Of a DNA stretch of 64,000 nucleotides, positions 44,176 to 51,784 are shown piece after piece. The stretch is taken from NCBI GenBank assembly GCA_020072815.1, contig JAIQGE010000012.1, positions 270,701 through 334,700 of the forward strand, in the 5' to 3' direction. The notes beneath the pieces were generated by a model. The model was not told the DNA's origin, searched no databases, and worked only from the letters and a program-made list of their open reading frames with translations. The translations under genes were made by a program, and so were the position numbers. Origin of the DNA: Terriglobia bacterium. GTDB lineage: Bacteria > Acidobacteriota > Terriglobia > Terriglobales > Acidobacteriaceae. Each line of letters opens with the position of its first letter. Position 1 is the stretch's first letter.

Positions 44176-44364
44176 CTACTTCTGCATCGGACGCCGGCAC
44201 GTCGGGCAAATATTCTTACCTTTGATCTTCTTCCGCTGGTCCCGCATCCGCTGCGCGCTGTCTTTGTCCCTGCACGCTTTGGAGTAAAACATCCGTTTGT
44301 AATCCGTCGAGCCATCAGACAGGACCAGCTCACGCTCGCAACCGCAGATGCAGAACCTGGCCAT
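44176..44364 (-). CDS. Small zinc-finger protein
   Basis: A 62-residue protein with CxCGCE near the N-terminus (MARFCICGCERELVLSDGST) and a C-terminal NICPTCRRPMQK, plus a central Cys (KACRDKD). The four-plus Cys spacing fits a small zinc-binding domain. The middle is strongly basic (RMRDQRKKIKGK), so it likely binds nucleic acid. Confidence 0.75.
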   Translation of the reverse strand: MARFCICGCERELVLSDGSTDYKRMFYSKACRDKDSAQRMRDQRKKIKGKNICPTCRRPMQK

Positions 44365-44558
44365 TGTTTGTATGTACCCCTTGGGATCGCCCCACGCTAC
44401 TAAGGTTATGGTCTCCTAGGATCGTAACGAGCGCCCGTTCGGCATTTGGACGGCTGGCCGCTATTAACGCTCTGCCACACACCGGAGAGTTCCCAGTCTG
44501 AATGTCTCCGGCTAAAACCCCGTTCACTTTTGGGCAACCCCAAGCGGTACAGACCGCC

Positions 44559-44963
44559 TCATTCCTTCTGCATGTCCGCTTCGATTTCCGTGATCTCAAC
44601 CGACGATTTGTCGTCCGAAGAATTGAAGGGGATCGCCCAGGGACTCACGGAAGTGGCCGAAGGGAAGATACGGCCACTCTCAGGGCATTTCATTTGAAAG
44701 GCCTGAAGTCCGATCCTCAGCGCGGTGTCGAAGCTCATCCGTTTGTGCAGGGCGATAAATCTGCCCAACAGAAGCCTTTCCTTCATGTCCAGCTTCGCGG
44801 TCATGGCGTCGGAGAATTCCTTCTCCAGCCGGGCGATCTTGCGCCTGGCTCCGCCGCGCATAATGGAGGTTTTCCAGTACTTCTCGATCTGATTTCCGAG
44901 GTGATCGGTGAAACCTTCGGAACACAGCAGCTTTGCAATGACGACAGAACTCTTGATGCTCAT
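44559..44963 (-). CDS. Early-operon protein, function unknown
   Basis: ATG 44963 overlaps the upstream stop as ATGA. The 134-residue product (MSIKSSVVIAKLLCSEGFTD...) has a helical, basic middle (RRKIARLEKEFSDAMTAKLDMKERLLLGRFIALHKRM) and an acidic C-terminus. No family is recognised. The overlap with its neighbour is the main evidence for the start. Confidence 0.65.
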   Translation of the reverse strand: MSIKSSVVIAKLLCSEGFTDHLGNQIEKYWKTSIMRGGARRKIARLEKEFSDAMTAKLDMKERLLLGRFIALHKRMSFDTALRIGLQAFQMKCPESGRIFPSATSVSPWAIPFNSSDDKSSVEITEIEADMQKE

Positions 44964-45259
44964 TTCGCTCCTTCTGACAGCCTCACCTCGCTGATGCCGG
45001 TGCTTGCGAACACCGCGGCCGGCCCTTTGCCTATGACGTAGGGCGCCATCTCGACGCCGAGTTTCCACTTGGCCAGCGCGTCGTGCACGACGCGGTAAGC
45101 CTCTGCCGACAGCGCTTCGATCACGGGCTCGTGATCGGTGCACTTGTGGATCGCGATGACGCTCAGGCTGCGGTCCGGCGTGACCGACGCGCTGACCACG
45201 CACTTGCATGTCTGCGATTTCAGCGTCGCCGCGAATTTGAGGATGACATCAGCGCTCAT
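44960..45259 (-). CDS. Early-operon protein, function unknown
   Basis: A 99-residue protein with ATG 45259 overlapping the upstream stop by ATGA. It has a mixed alpha/beta pattern (KFAATLKSQTCKCVVSASVTPDRSLSVIAIH, then EPVIEALSAEAYRVVHDAL). No family is recognised. Confidence 0.65.
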   Translation of the reverse strand: MSADVILKFAATLKSQTCKCVVSASVTPDRSLSVIAIHKCTDHEPVIEALSAEAYRVVHDALAKWKLGVEMAPYVIGKGPAAVFASTGISEVRLSEGAK

Positions 45260-45675
45260 GCTGATCTCCGCGCGCTGGTGTGCCGGCGGTCAAACGTGGT
45301 GCGGACGTCGCGCCACTCCGCAGCGGTTGTGCTCATGAACAAGCGCTTGGCCGGAATGCCAGGCGGTAGAGGAAGAGGCAGGTCCCTCTTGGCGCGCGCG
45401 GTGAAAAGAAGCCAGCGCCGGGATGGGTCCCAGAGCGTAGAGAGCCGCGGCAGTTTCTGCCGGGAAGCATATTCATGCGCCACGCTCCTCTTCGACTCGT
45501 ATTTGATTCCTTCGGCCAGTTTGATCTTCACGATCCGGTTGGGATTGGCCTTCAGATACTCCAGCGCCTGATAGATGTCGCCGTGGAGGTCGGTGCGGAC
45601 GAACTGCAAGTTGTAGCGTGCGCGTGGAAGGCTTGCCCACTCGCGATCACTGGCGACTTTAAATAGCTGGCTCAT
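45256..45675 (-). CDS. Early-operon protein, function unknown
   Basis: A 139-residue basic protein with ATG 45675 overlapping the upstream stop by ATGA. It includes DREWASLPRARYNLQFVRTDLHGDIYQALEYL and an Arg/Pro-rich middle. No known domain is seen. The N-terminal part could be a small wHTH, but this is weak. Confidence 0.62.
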   Translation of the reverse strand: MSQLFKVASDREWASLPRARYNLQFVRTDLHGDIYQALEYLKANPNRIVKIKLAEGIKYESKRSVAHEYASRQKLPRLSTLWDPSRRWLLFTARAKRDLPLPLPPGIPAKRLFMSTTAAEWRDVRTTFDRRHTSARRSA

Positions 45676-45968
45676 GCTGGCACTCCGGTTGCGTCGGCGA
45701 CTCCGCCTGGCGCGATGCGCTCAGCGTGCTGGCGGAGCTTTGCGGCTTCAGCGCGCAGCTCGTCGGGCGTGAGAGTTGCTTTGGTGAGTTCAAGCTGGCG
45801 CGCGCCGGTTTCCATCGCGTCGGCGACGGCGATCAGCGTGTCGCGCTGGAAGCGTTGGCATTCGGCCAGGAATATGAAGAATGCTCCTGAGTTGGCGCCG
45901 ACGGAGAGACTATTGTCGAGTCCTACAGCGACGACGTTCGCCGCCGGCAGGTTGAGGTGGGCCATCAT
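45672..45968 (-). CDS. Early-operon protein, function unknown
   Basis: A 98-residue protein (MMAHLNLPAANVVAVGLDNS...) coupled by ATGA at 45965-45968. It has a hydrophobic beta-like N-terminus, then a long amphipathic helix (LAECQRFQRDTLIAVADAMETGARQLELTKATL) and another helix (PDELRAEAAKLRQHAERI). No family is recognised. Confidence 0.62.
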   Translation of the reverse strand: MMAHLNLPAANVVAVGLDNSLSVGANSGAFFIFLAECQRFQRDTLIAVADAMETGARQLELTKATLTPDELRAEAAKLRQHAERIAPGGVADATGVPA

Positions 45969-46192
45969 GGTTTGCTCCTATTCACTGGAAGCCAGCACTG
46001 TTTGGTTATCTCGCGCCCGGTGAGCTGGCGGACGATGGTAGGGTCGGTTGCTGACTTGACGATGCGCAGCCCCTCGGCGGCGCGTCGCGCGAAAATGACC
46101 AGGCCTTTTGCCGACGCTCCGACAGCGCAGCCCATGGATGAATCGGCGATGGCCTTGTTGCAGGTTGTGGCGCGACAGACGTGTTGGGTCAT
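45965..46192 (-). CDS. Early-operon protein, function unknown
   Basis: Start placed at ATG 46192 by the ATGA overlap with the upstream gene; the frame opens at 46255. The 75-residue product (MTQHVCRATTCNKAIADSSM...) has three N-terminal Cys and a basic centre. No family is recognised. Confidence 0.6.
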   Translation of the reverse strand: MTQHVCRATTCNKAIADSSMGCAVGASAKGLVIFARRAAEGLRIVKSATDPTIVRQLTGREITKQCWLPVNRSKP

Positions 46193-46515
46193 AGCTGTCC
46201 TTTGTAGAGAATTGCCTCGATGCGTGCGACAAGGCGACGTGAGCAGGCGCGACAAAGATCAACTCCAAGTCGAAGATCGCTTGCTTTGCTGAACTGGCTC
46301 ATATGGGCTGTGATGTCATCGCCTTTAACGAAAGGCCTGAAGTGGACGCAAAACTGAGCGAAGGCAAATTCCAGAACGAGATGGAGGGCGGGCTTGCGCC
46401 GCGGATTCATGCACATCTGGCAGAAGCCAAAGTTAACTCTAAAGGTCCTGATGCATCTGCGCCGTCGTTCGGTGAGGCGCCCTCGCAATGGAGGCAATAT
46501 AGCGGCTTTCTTCAC
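46189..46515 (-). CDS. Early-operon protein with two CxxC motifs
   Basis: A 108-residue protein coupled by ATGA at 46512-46515. FGFCQMCMNPRRKP and LCRACSRRLVARIEAIL supply two CxxC pairs separated by about 65 residues, fitting a zinc ribbon. The N-terminus is basic. Function unknown. Confidence 0.62.
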   Translation of the reverse strand: MKKAAILPPLRGRLTERRRRCIRTFRVNFGFCQMCMNPRRKPALHLVLEFAFAQFCVHFRPFVKGDDITAHMSQFSKASDLRLGVDLCRACSRRLVARIEAILYKGQL

Positions 46516-46973
46516 ACGGCCTCCTTCTTTTCCGCCAGGGTGAGCTGGCCTTCAAACTCCGCCAGGTCGTGCGGGTCCAGGATCACGCGGACGCGCTGCG
46601 CCAGGTTCTTGATCTCCTGCACGTAAGGACGGGCGGTGTCGCGCGGTTCCTCGGCGCTGGTGATCAGGTAATAGCCGGGATGCTGGCGGCTGCGCGTTGC
46701 GCCCACGCGCACCTTGAAGTCAATCACCAGGCTGCGGATGGCGTCCTTGATCTCGCGCTCACTGGCCATGGGTCCGTGGGGAGAGCCGGCGGATTGCGCA
46801 TCGGCGATTTGCTCCAGCCTGGCGATAAGATCTCGCAAGGTGATGGCCTTGCGCGCGCCCACGCGGAACAGCAGAATGCGGAGCAGCGCGCGCTGCAGCG
46901 GTGTGAGCGGCCACGGACCTTCGCCGGACATCAATACGCGGCGAGCGTGCGAGTCCGCGGCGTCCTCGCTCAT
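46512..46973 (-). CDS. Early-operon protein, possible winged helix
   Basis: A 153-residue protein. PWPLTPLQRALLRILLFRVGARKAITLRDLIARLE and ASEREIKDAIRSLVIDFKVRVGATRS, PGYYLIT look like a DNA-binding winged-helix domain (helix-helix-helix-wing). The C-terminus is charged. Its ATG (46973) would overlap the stop of the upstream gene as ATGA if that gene is frame-shifted at the poly-C run (see the 47038-47598 entry). Confidence 0.65.
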   Translation of the reverse strand: MSEDAADSHARRVLMSGEGPWPLTPLQRALLRILLFRVGARKAITLRDLIARLEQIADAQSAGSPHGPMASEREIKDAIRSLVIDFKVRVGATRSRQHPGYYLITSAEEPRDTARPYVQEIKNLAQRVRVILDPHDLAEFEGQLTLAEKKEAV

Positions 46974-47037
46974 GCCGGCGAAGACGCCCGTAACTCCTGC
47001 TTGGGCGCTCCGCTCGCGGGACGTCCGCGTTTGGTCT

Positions 47038-47598
47038 TCAATTTGCGGGGGGGGGCGTAGCTCTGCGCGATGCAGGCTTCTTGGCGTTGGGGTTGTGGCC
47101 TTTGGCGTACGGCGATGCGTTGCTCTTGGCTATTTCAGGGCATCCAGGTTTGCACGCGCACATACGTGGCGCTCTTGCTTTCATGATCGTCTCCTTCTTT
47201 GCTTCTGGTTCAGCCGGCGTCGCCGATGGCGGACGTTGCGGCGCTTTGTTGCTCAAAATTAGCCCGGCGTTGCCGCGCCAGGGCGAGTTCGGATTACGCG
47301 GCTTGCGCGGTTGCCCTTCGGGACGCTTTGCTTCAGCGATGGCGTCGCGGAGAATCTCCGGCCCAAGCTTTGCCGGCGCGGCCGCGCGTTTCTTGGCGTC
47401 CACGCGCTCATGCAGACAGGTCACGCCGTCCGCGCAGAACACGCAGAGCGGCTCTTCGTCGTCGCCGATGGTCTGCGCTTCGCAATAGTGACCGCGCAGC
47501 CGGCAGCGATCGCACGGCTTCAGCTTGATGTCGGCGCGAGCATCCGACCCATAGTCGCTGCCAGCGCCGCGCGGAGTTCCATTTGCGTTGTACTTCAT
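47038..47598 (-). CDS. Cys-rich zinc protein with a nine-base homopolymer near its end
   Basis: A 186-residue protein. A zinc cluster near the N-terminus (KPCDRCRLRGHYCEAQT...CVFCADGVTCLHERV) is followed by a basic Pro/Lys tail and a second Cys group (MCACKPGCPEIAKS). The frame ends just after nine consecutive Cs (minus strand; Gs at 47047-47055). With ten Cs the frame would continue as RKLKTKRGRPASGAPKQ and stop at 46970 as ATGA with the next gene, the usual coupling of this operon. A sequencing miscount or real slippage is possible. Confidence 0.6.
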   Translation of the reverse strand: MKYNANGTPRGAGSDYGSDARADIKLKPCDRCRLRGHYCEAQTIGDDEEPLCVFCADGVTCLHERVDAKKRAAAPAKLGPEILRDAIAEAKRPEGQPRKPRNPNSPWRGNAGLILSNKAPQRPPSATPAEPEAKKETIMKARAPRMCACKPGCPEIAKSNASPYAKGHNPNAKKPASRRATPPPAN

Positions 47599-47601
47599 AG
47601 C

Positions 47602-47829
47602 TCACACAATCAGATTGAAGGCTTCTTGCGCGCTGTCCCCGCTGGTGGCGACGGTCTCGCTTGGCGCCACCATTAAGCGCCGGTAATCGCAGTCCAGGCA
47701 GGCGGTCACACCGTCGCGGTTGATGAACAGGAAAGCCGAGCGTCCGCAGGTGCACGCGCCAGGCGCGGCGCTGGTGATGAGCACGGCGCCGTCATTGAAC
47801 ATGTAGGTCTGGGTTGGCGTTGAGATCAT
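47602..47829 (-). CDS. Small Cys-rich early protein
   Basis: A 75-residue protein with a strong GGAAGGA site before ATG 47829. ACTCGRSAFLF and ACLDCDYRRL give a CxC plus CxxC zinc-like pair. It sits 3 bp from the next gene (47598). Function unknown. Confidence 0.6.
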   Translation of the reverse strand: MISTPTQTYMFNDGAVLITSAAPGACTCGRSAFLFINRDGVTACLDCDYRRLMVAPSETVATSGDSAQEAFNLIV

Positions 47830-47855
47830 TTATTCGGCTCCTTCCAGTCGCTCAG

Positions 47856-48197
47856 TCATGAGTCCAGCTCCTCCGAGCTTCCTTGCGAAAAGAACCGGCG
47901 AGGGTCCTGCATGCGGAGCATGCACATGGTGAACTTCAGGAGCGGCATCACGTCCACGCCGCGCGGAATCTCCACGTAGAAGACATCCAGCGGCGAAGGA
48001 TGCCCTGTCATGGAGGCGCTGGCAGCCTTGTGCGTCTCGGCCAGCAGCTTGGCGATGCGGGCTGCGCGCTCCTTGGCGATCCACTTCTCCTGCCGGAGGC
48101 GATGCCGCCAGATGAACAGACGCGCCAGAGCTTTGTCGCAGACGCGGTAAGCAATTGCGCCCAGGACGAGGAATTCAATTGCGTTGCGGAGGCTCAT
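47856..48197 (-). CDS. Small membrane-associated early protein
   Basis: A 113-residue protein coupled by ATGA at 48194-48197. One N-terminal membrane segment (about 5-20: NAIEFLVLGAIAYRVC) is followed by a basic helix (RLFIWRHRLRQEKWIAKERAARI). No family is recognised. Confidence 0.6.
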   Translation of the reverse strand: MSLRNAIEFLVLGAIAYRVCDKALARLFIWRHRLRQEKWIAKERAARIAKLLAETHKAASASMTGHPSPLDVFYVEIPRGVDVMPLLKFTMCMLRMQDPRRFFSQGSSEELDS

Positions 48198-48382
48198 GCT
48201 GCGGCCTCGCTCAGCAGGTGATCGCTCAGATCGCCCAGGTCTTCGCCTTCAGGGATGCCGAGCCCGTGCGTGCACTCGCAATAGGCGGTCCACGAGCTGC
48301 CGTCGCCAAAGACCCTAAAGGTTTCAGTGCACAGCGCATGACGTCCGTTTCGACAGAATATGCAGATGAGGGGGAGCGTCAT
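48194..48382 (-). CDS. Small zinc-finger early protein
   Basis: Start placed at ATG 48382, overlapping the upstream stop by ATGA. The 62-residue product has LICIFCRNGRHALC and YCECTHGLG, two clusters with Cys/His spacing suited to zinc. Acidic C-terminus. Function unknown. Confidence 0.6.
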   Translation of the reverse strand: MTLPLICIFCRNGRHALCTETFRVFGDGSSWTAYCECTHGLGIPEGEDLGDLSDHLLSEAAA

Positions 48383-48870
48383 GCGGCCCGTCCTTTCTTG
48401 CCGGCGGCGGCTTCTTCTTTCACCGGCTCGACTTTCAGGTAGGGCGAGTTCTCGCGGACCATCACGGCTTGCGCGAAATAGCGGCCCACGTCGGCGGGCA
48501 GGCAATGCTCAACCATGAACTGGTGCGCGCCGTCGGCCAGGACGTAAATCACTTCGCGGCGGAAGAGCTTGCGGAAGAATTTACTCAGACCCGCTGTCTT
48601 AAGTGTGGCGCGGATGCGCATGACGGCCGTGCCGTCCACTTCAATGCTTTGTCCGCGGCTCAAGGTGATCTCATACGTCTCGCCGATGATGCGCGTGGAC
48701 TTGGTCGCCTTCTTGGGGACGAACCCGTGTTCGTTCACCATGTCGGTGAGCTGGTCGCGCAGGCAGGCGACGCCTTCGGCGGCCTTTTCGACGTTGGCTT
48801 TTGCTTCGAGATAGAGCGCGGCCAGCGCGTCAATCTCTTTTTTCTCGGGGATGGGGGTTTTAACTGCCAT
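48379..48870 (-). CDS. Early-operon protein, coiled-coil N-terminus
   Basis: Start placed at ATG 48870, overlapping the next upstream gene by 11 bp; the frame opens at 48921. The 163-residue product has a helical N-terminus (ALAALYLEAKANVEKAAEGVACLRDQLTDMV), then a beta-rich part (STRIIGETYEITLSRGQSI). Size and position resemble a Mu Gam-like protein, but the sequence match is not convincing. Confidence 0.6.
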   Translation of the reverse strand: MAVKTPIPEKKEIDALAALYLEAKANVEKAAEGVACLRDQLTDMVNEHGFVPKKATKSTRIIGETYEITLSRGQSIEVDGTAVMRIRATLKTAGLSKFFRKLFRREVIYVLADGAHQFMVEHCLPADVGRYFAQAVMVRENSPYLKVEPVKEEAAAGKKGRAA

Positions 48871-49210
48871 GCGTGTTCTCCAGTCGGTTGTTGAAAGATT
48901 CTTTGGTGTTGAAAGACTCAATGATCCGGTGGCGCGAGCCCAGCGCGCTGCGCATCGCCATCTTGCGCCGGATGGCGCTGGCGATGATGGTGGCCACGGC
49001 GTGCCAGGCAGCGACCTTCTTCAGCAGGCGGGACATGTCGGACTCAAAAGCGTCGTATTCGCTGTCGCCCAACTCGGCGCGCAGCTCGTTCAGGATTGCC
49101 AGCGGCCGCGATGCCGGGATCTCCGCCAGGGCGAACCCTTTGTAAGCGGCGTAGAGATGCGTGAGCAGATCGGCAATGCGCGCGATGGGAACGAAGGTGG
49201 AATGGATCAT
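48860..49210 (-). CDS. Early-operon protein, function unknown
   Basis: Start placed at ATG 49210 by ATGA overlap; the frame opens at 49297. The 116-residue product (MIHSTFVPIARIADLLTHLY...) is helical and charged, with LAEIPASRPLAILNELRAELGDSEYDAFESDMSRLL. No family is recognised. Confidence 0.6.
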   Translation of the reverse strand: MIHSTFVPIARIADLLTHLYAAYKGFALAEIPASRPLAILNELRAELGDSEYDAFESDMSRLLKKVAAWHAVATIIASAIRRKMAMRSALGSRHRIIESFNTKESFNNRLENTHGS

Positions 49211-49494
49211 TGCGTGCCTCCGGCTGCCGGCGTTGCCAGCGGAGATCCCGCCAGCGGAGATCCTGCAAGGAAACGTTCGACCGCTTTCTGCGTGCATGCG
49301 CTTCCGCAGGTTGGTGATGATCCTTTGCGTCGCGCCGACTTAGCGTCCCACGCGTCAATGATCAGCGTCGCAGTCAGCCTGGTGTCCTCGGCTCCGCGCT
49401 TCGGTTTCACGCGCAGCACGCGCCAGTGATTGGTCTCGCCTTTGAGCGCGCCACAGACGGCGCACTTCACCGTATCCACCGTGTGCTCATTCAT
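49207..49494 (-). CDS. Small zinc protein
   Basis: Start placed at ATG 49494, overlapping the upstream stop by ATGA. The 95-residue product has CAVCGALKGETNHW near the N-terminus and CGSACTQKAVERF near the C-terminus, a CxxC...CxxxC zinc pattern. A short GSPLAGSPLA repeat lies at the end. Function unknown. Confidence 0.62.
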   Translation of the reverse strand: MNEHTVDTVKCAVCGALKGETNHWRVLRVKPKRGAEDTRLTATLIIDAWDAKSARRKGSSPTCGSACTQKAVERFLAGSPLAGSPLATPAAGGTQ

Positions 49495-49691
49495 GGCGTC
49501 ACCGACTGAAAGAAGCTGCCGGAGAACCACGCCACCAGGATGTTCACCAGGAAATAGACCGCGGCCATGACAATGACCCAGGTGGCGGCGTGCTCCATGC
49601 GCCGGTCTGAGTTCCACGCAAGCTTCCAGGCGATCCGGTCCAGGCGTTCGGCGGCGCGGTCCGCGCGTGCGCTGAGTTCTGACCAGGTCAT
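49491..49691 (-). CDS. Small membrane protein
   Basis: A 66-residue protein coupled by ATGA at 49688-49691. A charged N-terminus (ELSARADRAAERLDRIAWKLAW) leads to a membrane helix (ATWVIVMAAVYFLVNILVAWF). Function unknown. Confidence 0.62.
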   Translation of the reverse strand: MTWSELSARADRAAERLDRIAWKLAWNSDRRMEHAATWVIVMAAVYFLVNILVAWFSGSFFQSVTP

Positions 49692-49957
49692 TGAACCCTC
49701 GCAGTTCCGTGCGTGTGTGCGGCGGCAAAGTCATCGCCCTGGGATAGGAATTCGCAGAACCACGACTTGGCGTCAACACCTGGTGTCGGCAGCGCCTCTA
49801 TCGGAGCCTTCCACCGCTCCGTCGACGAGCAGCAGCTACAAATGAAAACCCGGCAGTGAAGACAGAACGCAACATGCTGCCAGGATTCAATGTGCGATCT
49901 TAGGTCTGTGTAGAAGAGGCTCAAAAGATCCTGCGTCGAGGAGCAACTGTGAATCAT
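49688..49957 (-). CDS. Small Cys-rich early protein
   Basis: An 89-residue protein coupled by ATGA to the MuB-like gene (49954-49957). CLHCRVFICSCC gives four Cys in a zinc-like cluster in the middle. Function unknown. Confidence 0.6.
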   Translation of the reverse strand: MIHSCSSTQDLLSLFYTDLRSHIESWQHVAFCLHCRVFICSCCSSTERWKAPIEALPTPGVDAKSWFCEFLSQGDDFAAAHTHGTARVQ

Positions 49958-50922
49958 TGCGCGTCTCCGTCCTTCTGGCGGTCGCGCCGGATTTTGTTGA
50001 TGCCGCCGAATAGGTATCGCGCTGAGATGTATTTCGTCTCGCGGCCTTTGCGCAGGTCCTTGGCGTATGAGTTAGAGACCAGATATTTCACGTTGGCCTT
50101 CGGTCCCAACTCCGCGCGGATGATCTTTTCGGCTTCATCTTCCTGGATGCCGGGCAGCTCGGCGCCTTTGCGCAGGCGCGATGCCCACTGCTCCATATCC
50201 AGCCTGTTAAACGTCGTCTCGATCTCATGCGATCCAGCGAAGAGCAGCCCGCTGTGCGGAGGCATGTCGTGCAGTTCGCGCACCGTCTCCAGGCAGGGGA
50301 TGTCTAGGTGCTGGGCTTCATCGAAAATGAAGAGAGATTTGCGCCCGCGCAGATCAAAGCGCAGATTGCGGAAAATGCGGCGTGTATCGCCCGTGCTAAT
50401 GGAACGTGCGGCGATGGCCACGTCCTTCATGAGCTGCGTCGGGCGAATTCCCTGGCTGCAATAGATGTAGAAGGCGCGACGTCCGTGGCCGTTCTTGACC
50501 AGGTCCTGGCGGTTGAGTTCGGCTACCAGGCTGCGCAGCACGAAGCTCTTTTGTGTTCCCGGAGCGCCGCGGAAATAATAAGGGACGCCCCAATCCAGAG
50601 CTTCATAGAAGTACTTGCGCAGCAGGCGCACGTTCTCGGTTTCGTAAAGCGCCCCTTCAGTCTCGGTTTCAAGACTGACAGGCTCCGCCTGCATGAAGCT
50701 TTCCACGGCCGCGCAGATCGCGGAGTCGTCGCCGGACACCTCGTGATAGCGATTGTTCAGAAAGAGGTTGAGTGTGGCGTGGGAATAGTTGACGCGCTTC
50801 GCCAGGTCCTGCTCGCCTAGGCCACTCAAAGCCATGTATTTCCGGGTGTCGCGTATTACTCTGGTGCGCCGTGAAGCAGACACGGCAAGAAGGTCCCTGC
50901 GTTGTTTCCAGGAGAGTGCCAT
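49954..50922 (-). CDS. MuB-like DNA transposition ATPase
   Basis: A 322-residue AAA+ protein. The N-terminus has a phage-repressor-like HTH (LSGLGEQDLAKRVNYSHATLNLFLNNRY, about 32-60). Walker A is GAPGTQKS (about 117), with Gln at the last Gly position before the Lys, and Walker B is SLFIFDEAQHLD. A C-terminal lid region follows. In Mu, MuB chooses target DNA and stimulates the transposase. It is 3 bp downstream of the transposase gene, the Mu order A-B. An unusual Walker A may alter ATP hydrolysis. Confidence 0.85.
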   Translation of the reverse strand: MALSWKQRRDLLAVSASRRTRVIRDTRKYMALSGLGEQDLAKRVNYSHATLNLFLNNRYHEVSGDDSAICAAVESFMQAEPVSLETETEGALYETENVRLLRKYFYEALDWGVPYYFRGAPGTQKSFVLRSLVAELNRQDLVKNGHGRRAFYIYCSQGIRPTQLMKDVAIAARSISTGDTRRIFRNLRFDLRGRKSLFIFDEAQHLDIPCLETVRELHDMPPHSGLLFAGSHEIETTFNRLDMEQWASRLRKGAELPGIQEDEAEKIIRAELGPKANVKYLVSNSYAKDLRKGRETKYISARYLFGGINKIRRDRQKDGDAQ

Positions 50923-50925
50923 GGT

Positions 50926-51783
50926 TTAAGGTTCCTCAAAGTAGCCGTCCGCAATGTCATCAATGTGCAGGCGCGGTTGCGCCGGCGCGTTGACCGCCTT
51001 GGGAACAGGCAAGGCGTGGATGATGGGTTTGATCGAGCTGGCAGCACCCCGATGCTGGAGTGCTTCAAGTTCAGTGACGTCGCCGGCCAGCAAGCGGTGG
51101 TTGCCGAGCGCGGCCAGATAGTGTTTGGTTGCGGTGAAAACCTGGCGGCGCGCGCGCAGCGACGAGCGGATGGCTTCGACTGGCGTATCGCCGTGGACCA
51201 GCAACTCCTGCGCGCGCAGGTTGCCGAGGAACTTTCCTTCCGGCGTGAGCGCGATGGCTTCACCAACACTGAGCGGATCGCAGGCCACCAGCACTTCGCG
51301 CTTGATCTCCAGCATGAGCGCAGCGGCCGATTCTGCGTCCGCCGGCTGATAGCGCGCATTAAAGAGATCGACGCATCCGCCTTCGGACACCACGCGCTTC
51401 TGGCGGTCCCAAAATAGCTGCGCCACGTCGGCCAGATTCACCGGCTGGCGATTCTTGGGCGGAAGCTGCGCGTCATAAATCTGCTGCGGCGTCTTGCCGT
51501 TCATTCCGCGGCCGCTGTGCTTGAAACCGGAATTAAAAGCGTCTATCCAGTTGGCCGCGGTCTGTATGAAGTCGCTCGCGGCCGGCAGCGGAGAGTTGTC
51601 GGCGTCGCCGGCTTTGACCAAACGCTGGTGTTCTTTCAGCAGCTCGTCGGCAAACTCGGAGCGCGTGGCAATCGAGCCGCCGCAATAAGCGCTTCCCCAA
51701 AGAACGTCAAAACGCTGGTGGAGAGTCTTGAAAAAGGACTCGATCTGCTTGGACTGCGGATGCTTGGGCCACCATCGGATCAT
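50926..51783 (-). pseudogene. C-terminal part of a MuA-type transposase, N-terminal half missing
   Basis: The 285 residues begin at MIRWWPKHPQSKQIESFFKTLHQRFD, where Glu15 is the last acid of the DDE triad. The rest matches the end of the catalytic core and the Mu-type C-terminal barrel (NLADVAQLFWDRQKRVVSEGG...LVACDPLSVGEAI). The DNA-binding domains and the first two catalytic Asps should precede it, but the upstream codons end in a stop at 51799-51801, and the next sequence encodes a Cys-rich protein on the other strand. A full MuA is about 660 residues. The enzyme should be inactive. Confidence 0.85.
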
Positions 51784-51784
51784 C

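Noticed and set aside
44330..44599. An 89-codon minus-strand frame with Cys between two early genes
   Set aside because: TTG start only, overlaps both neighbours by 35-41 bp, and no ribosome site. It could be real but the evidence is too weak.
47830..47858. A nine-codon minicistron (MTERLEGAE) joining two early genes
   Set aside because: It is coupled by ATGA but is probably the leader carrying the ribosome site of the next gene rather than a protein gene.
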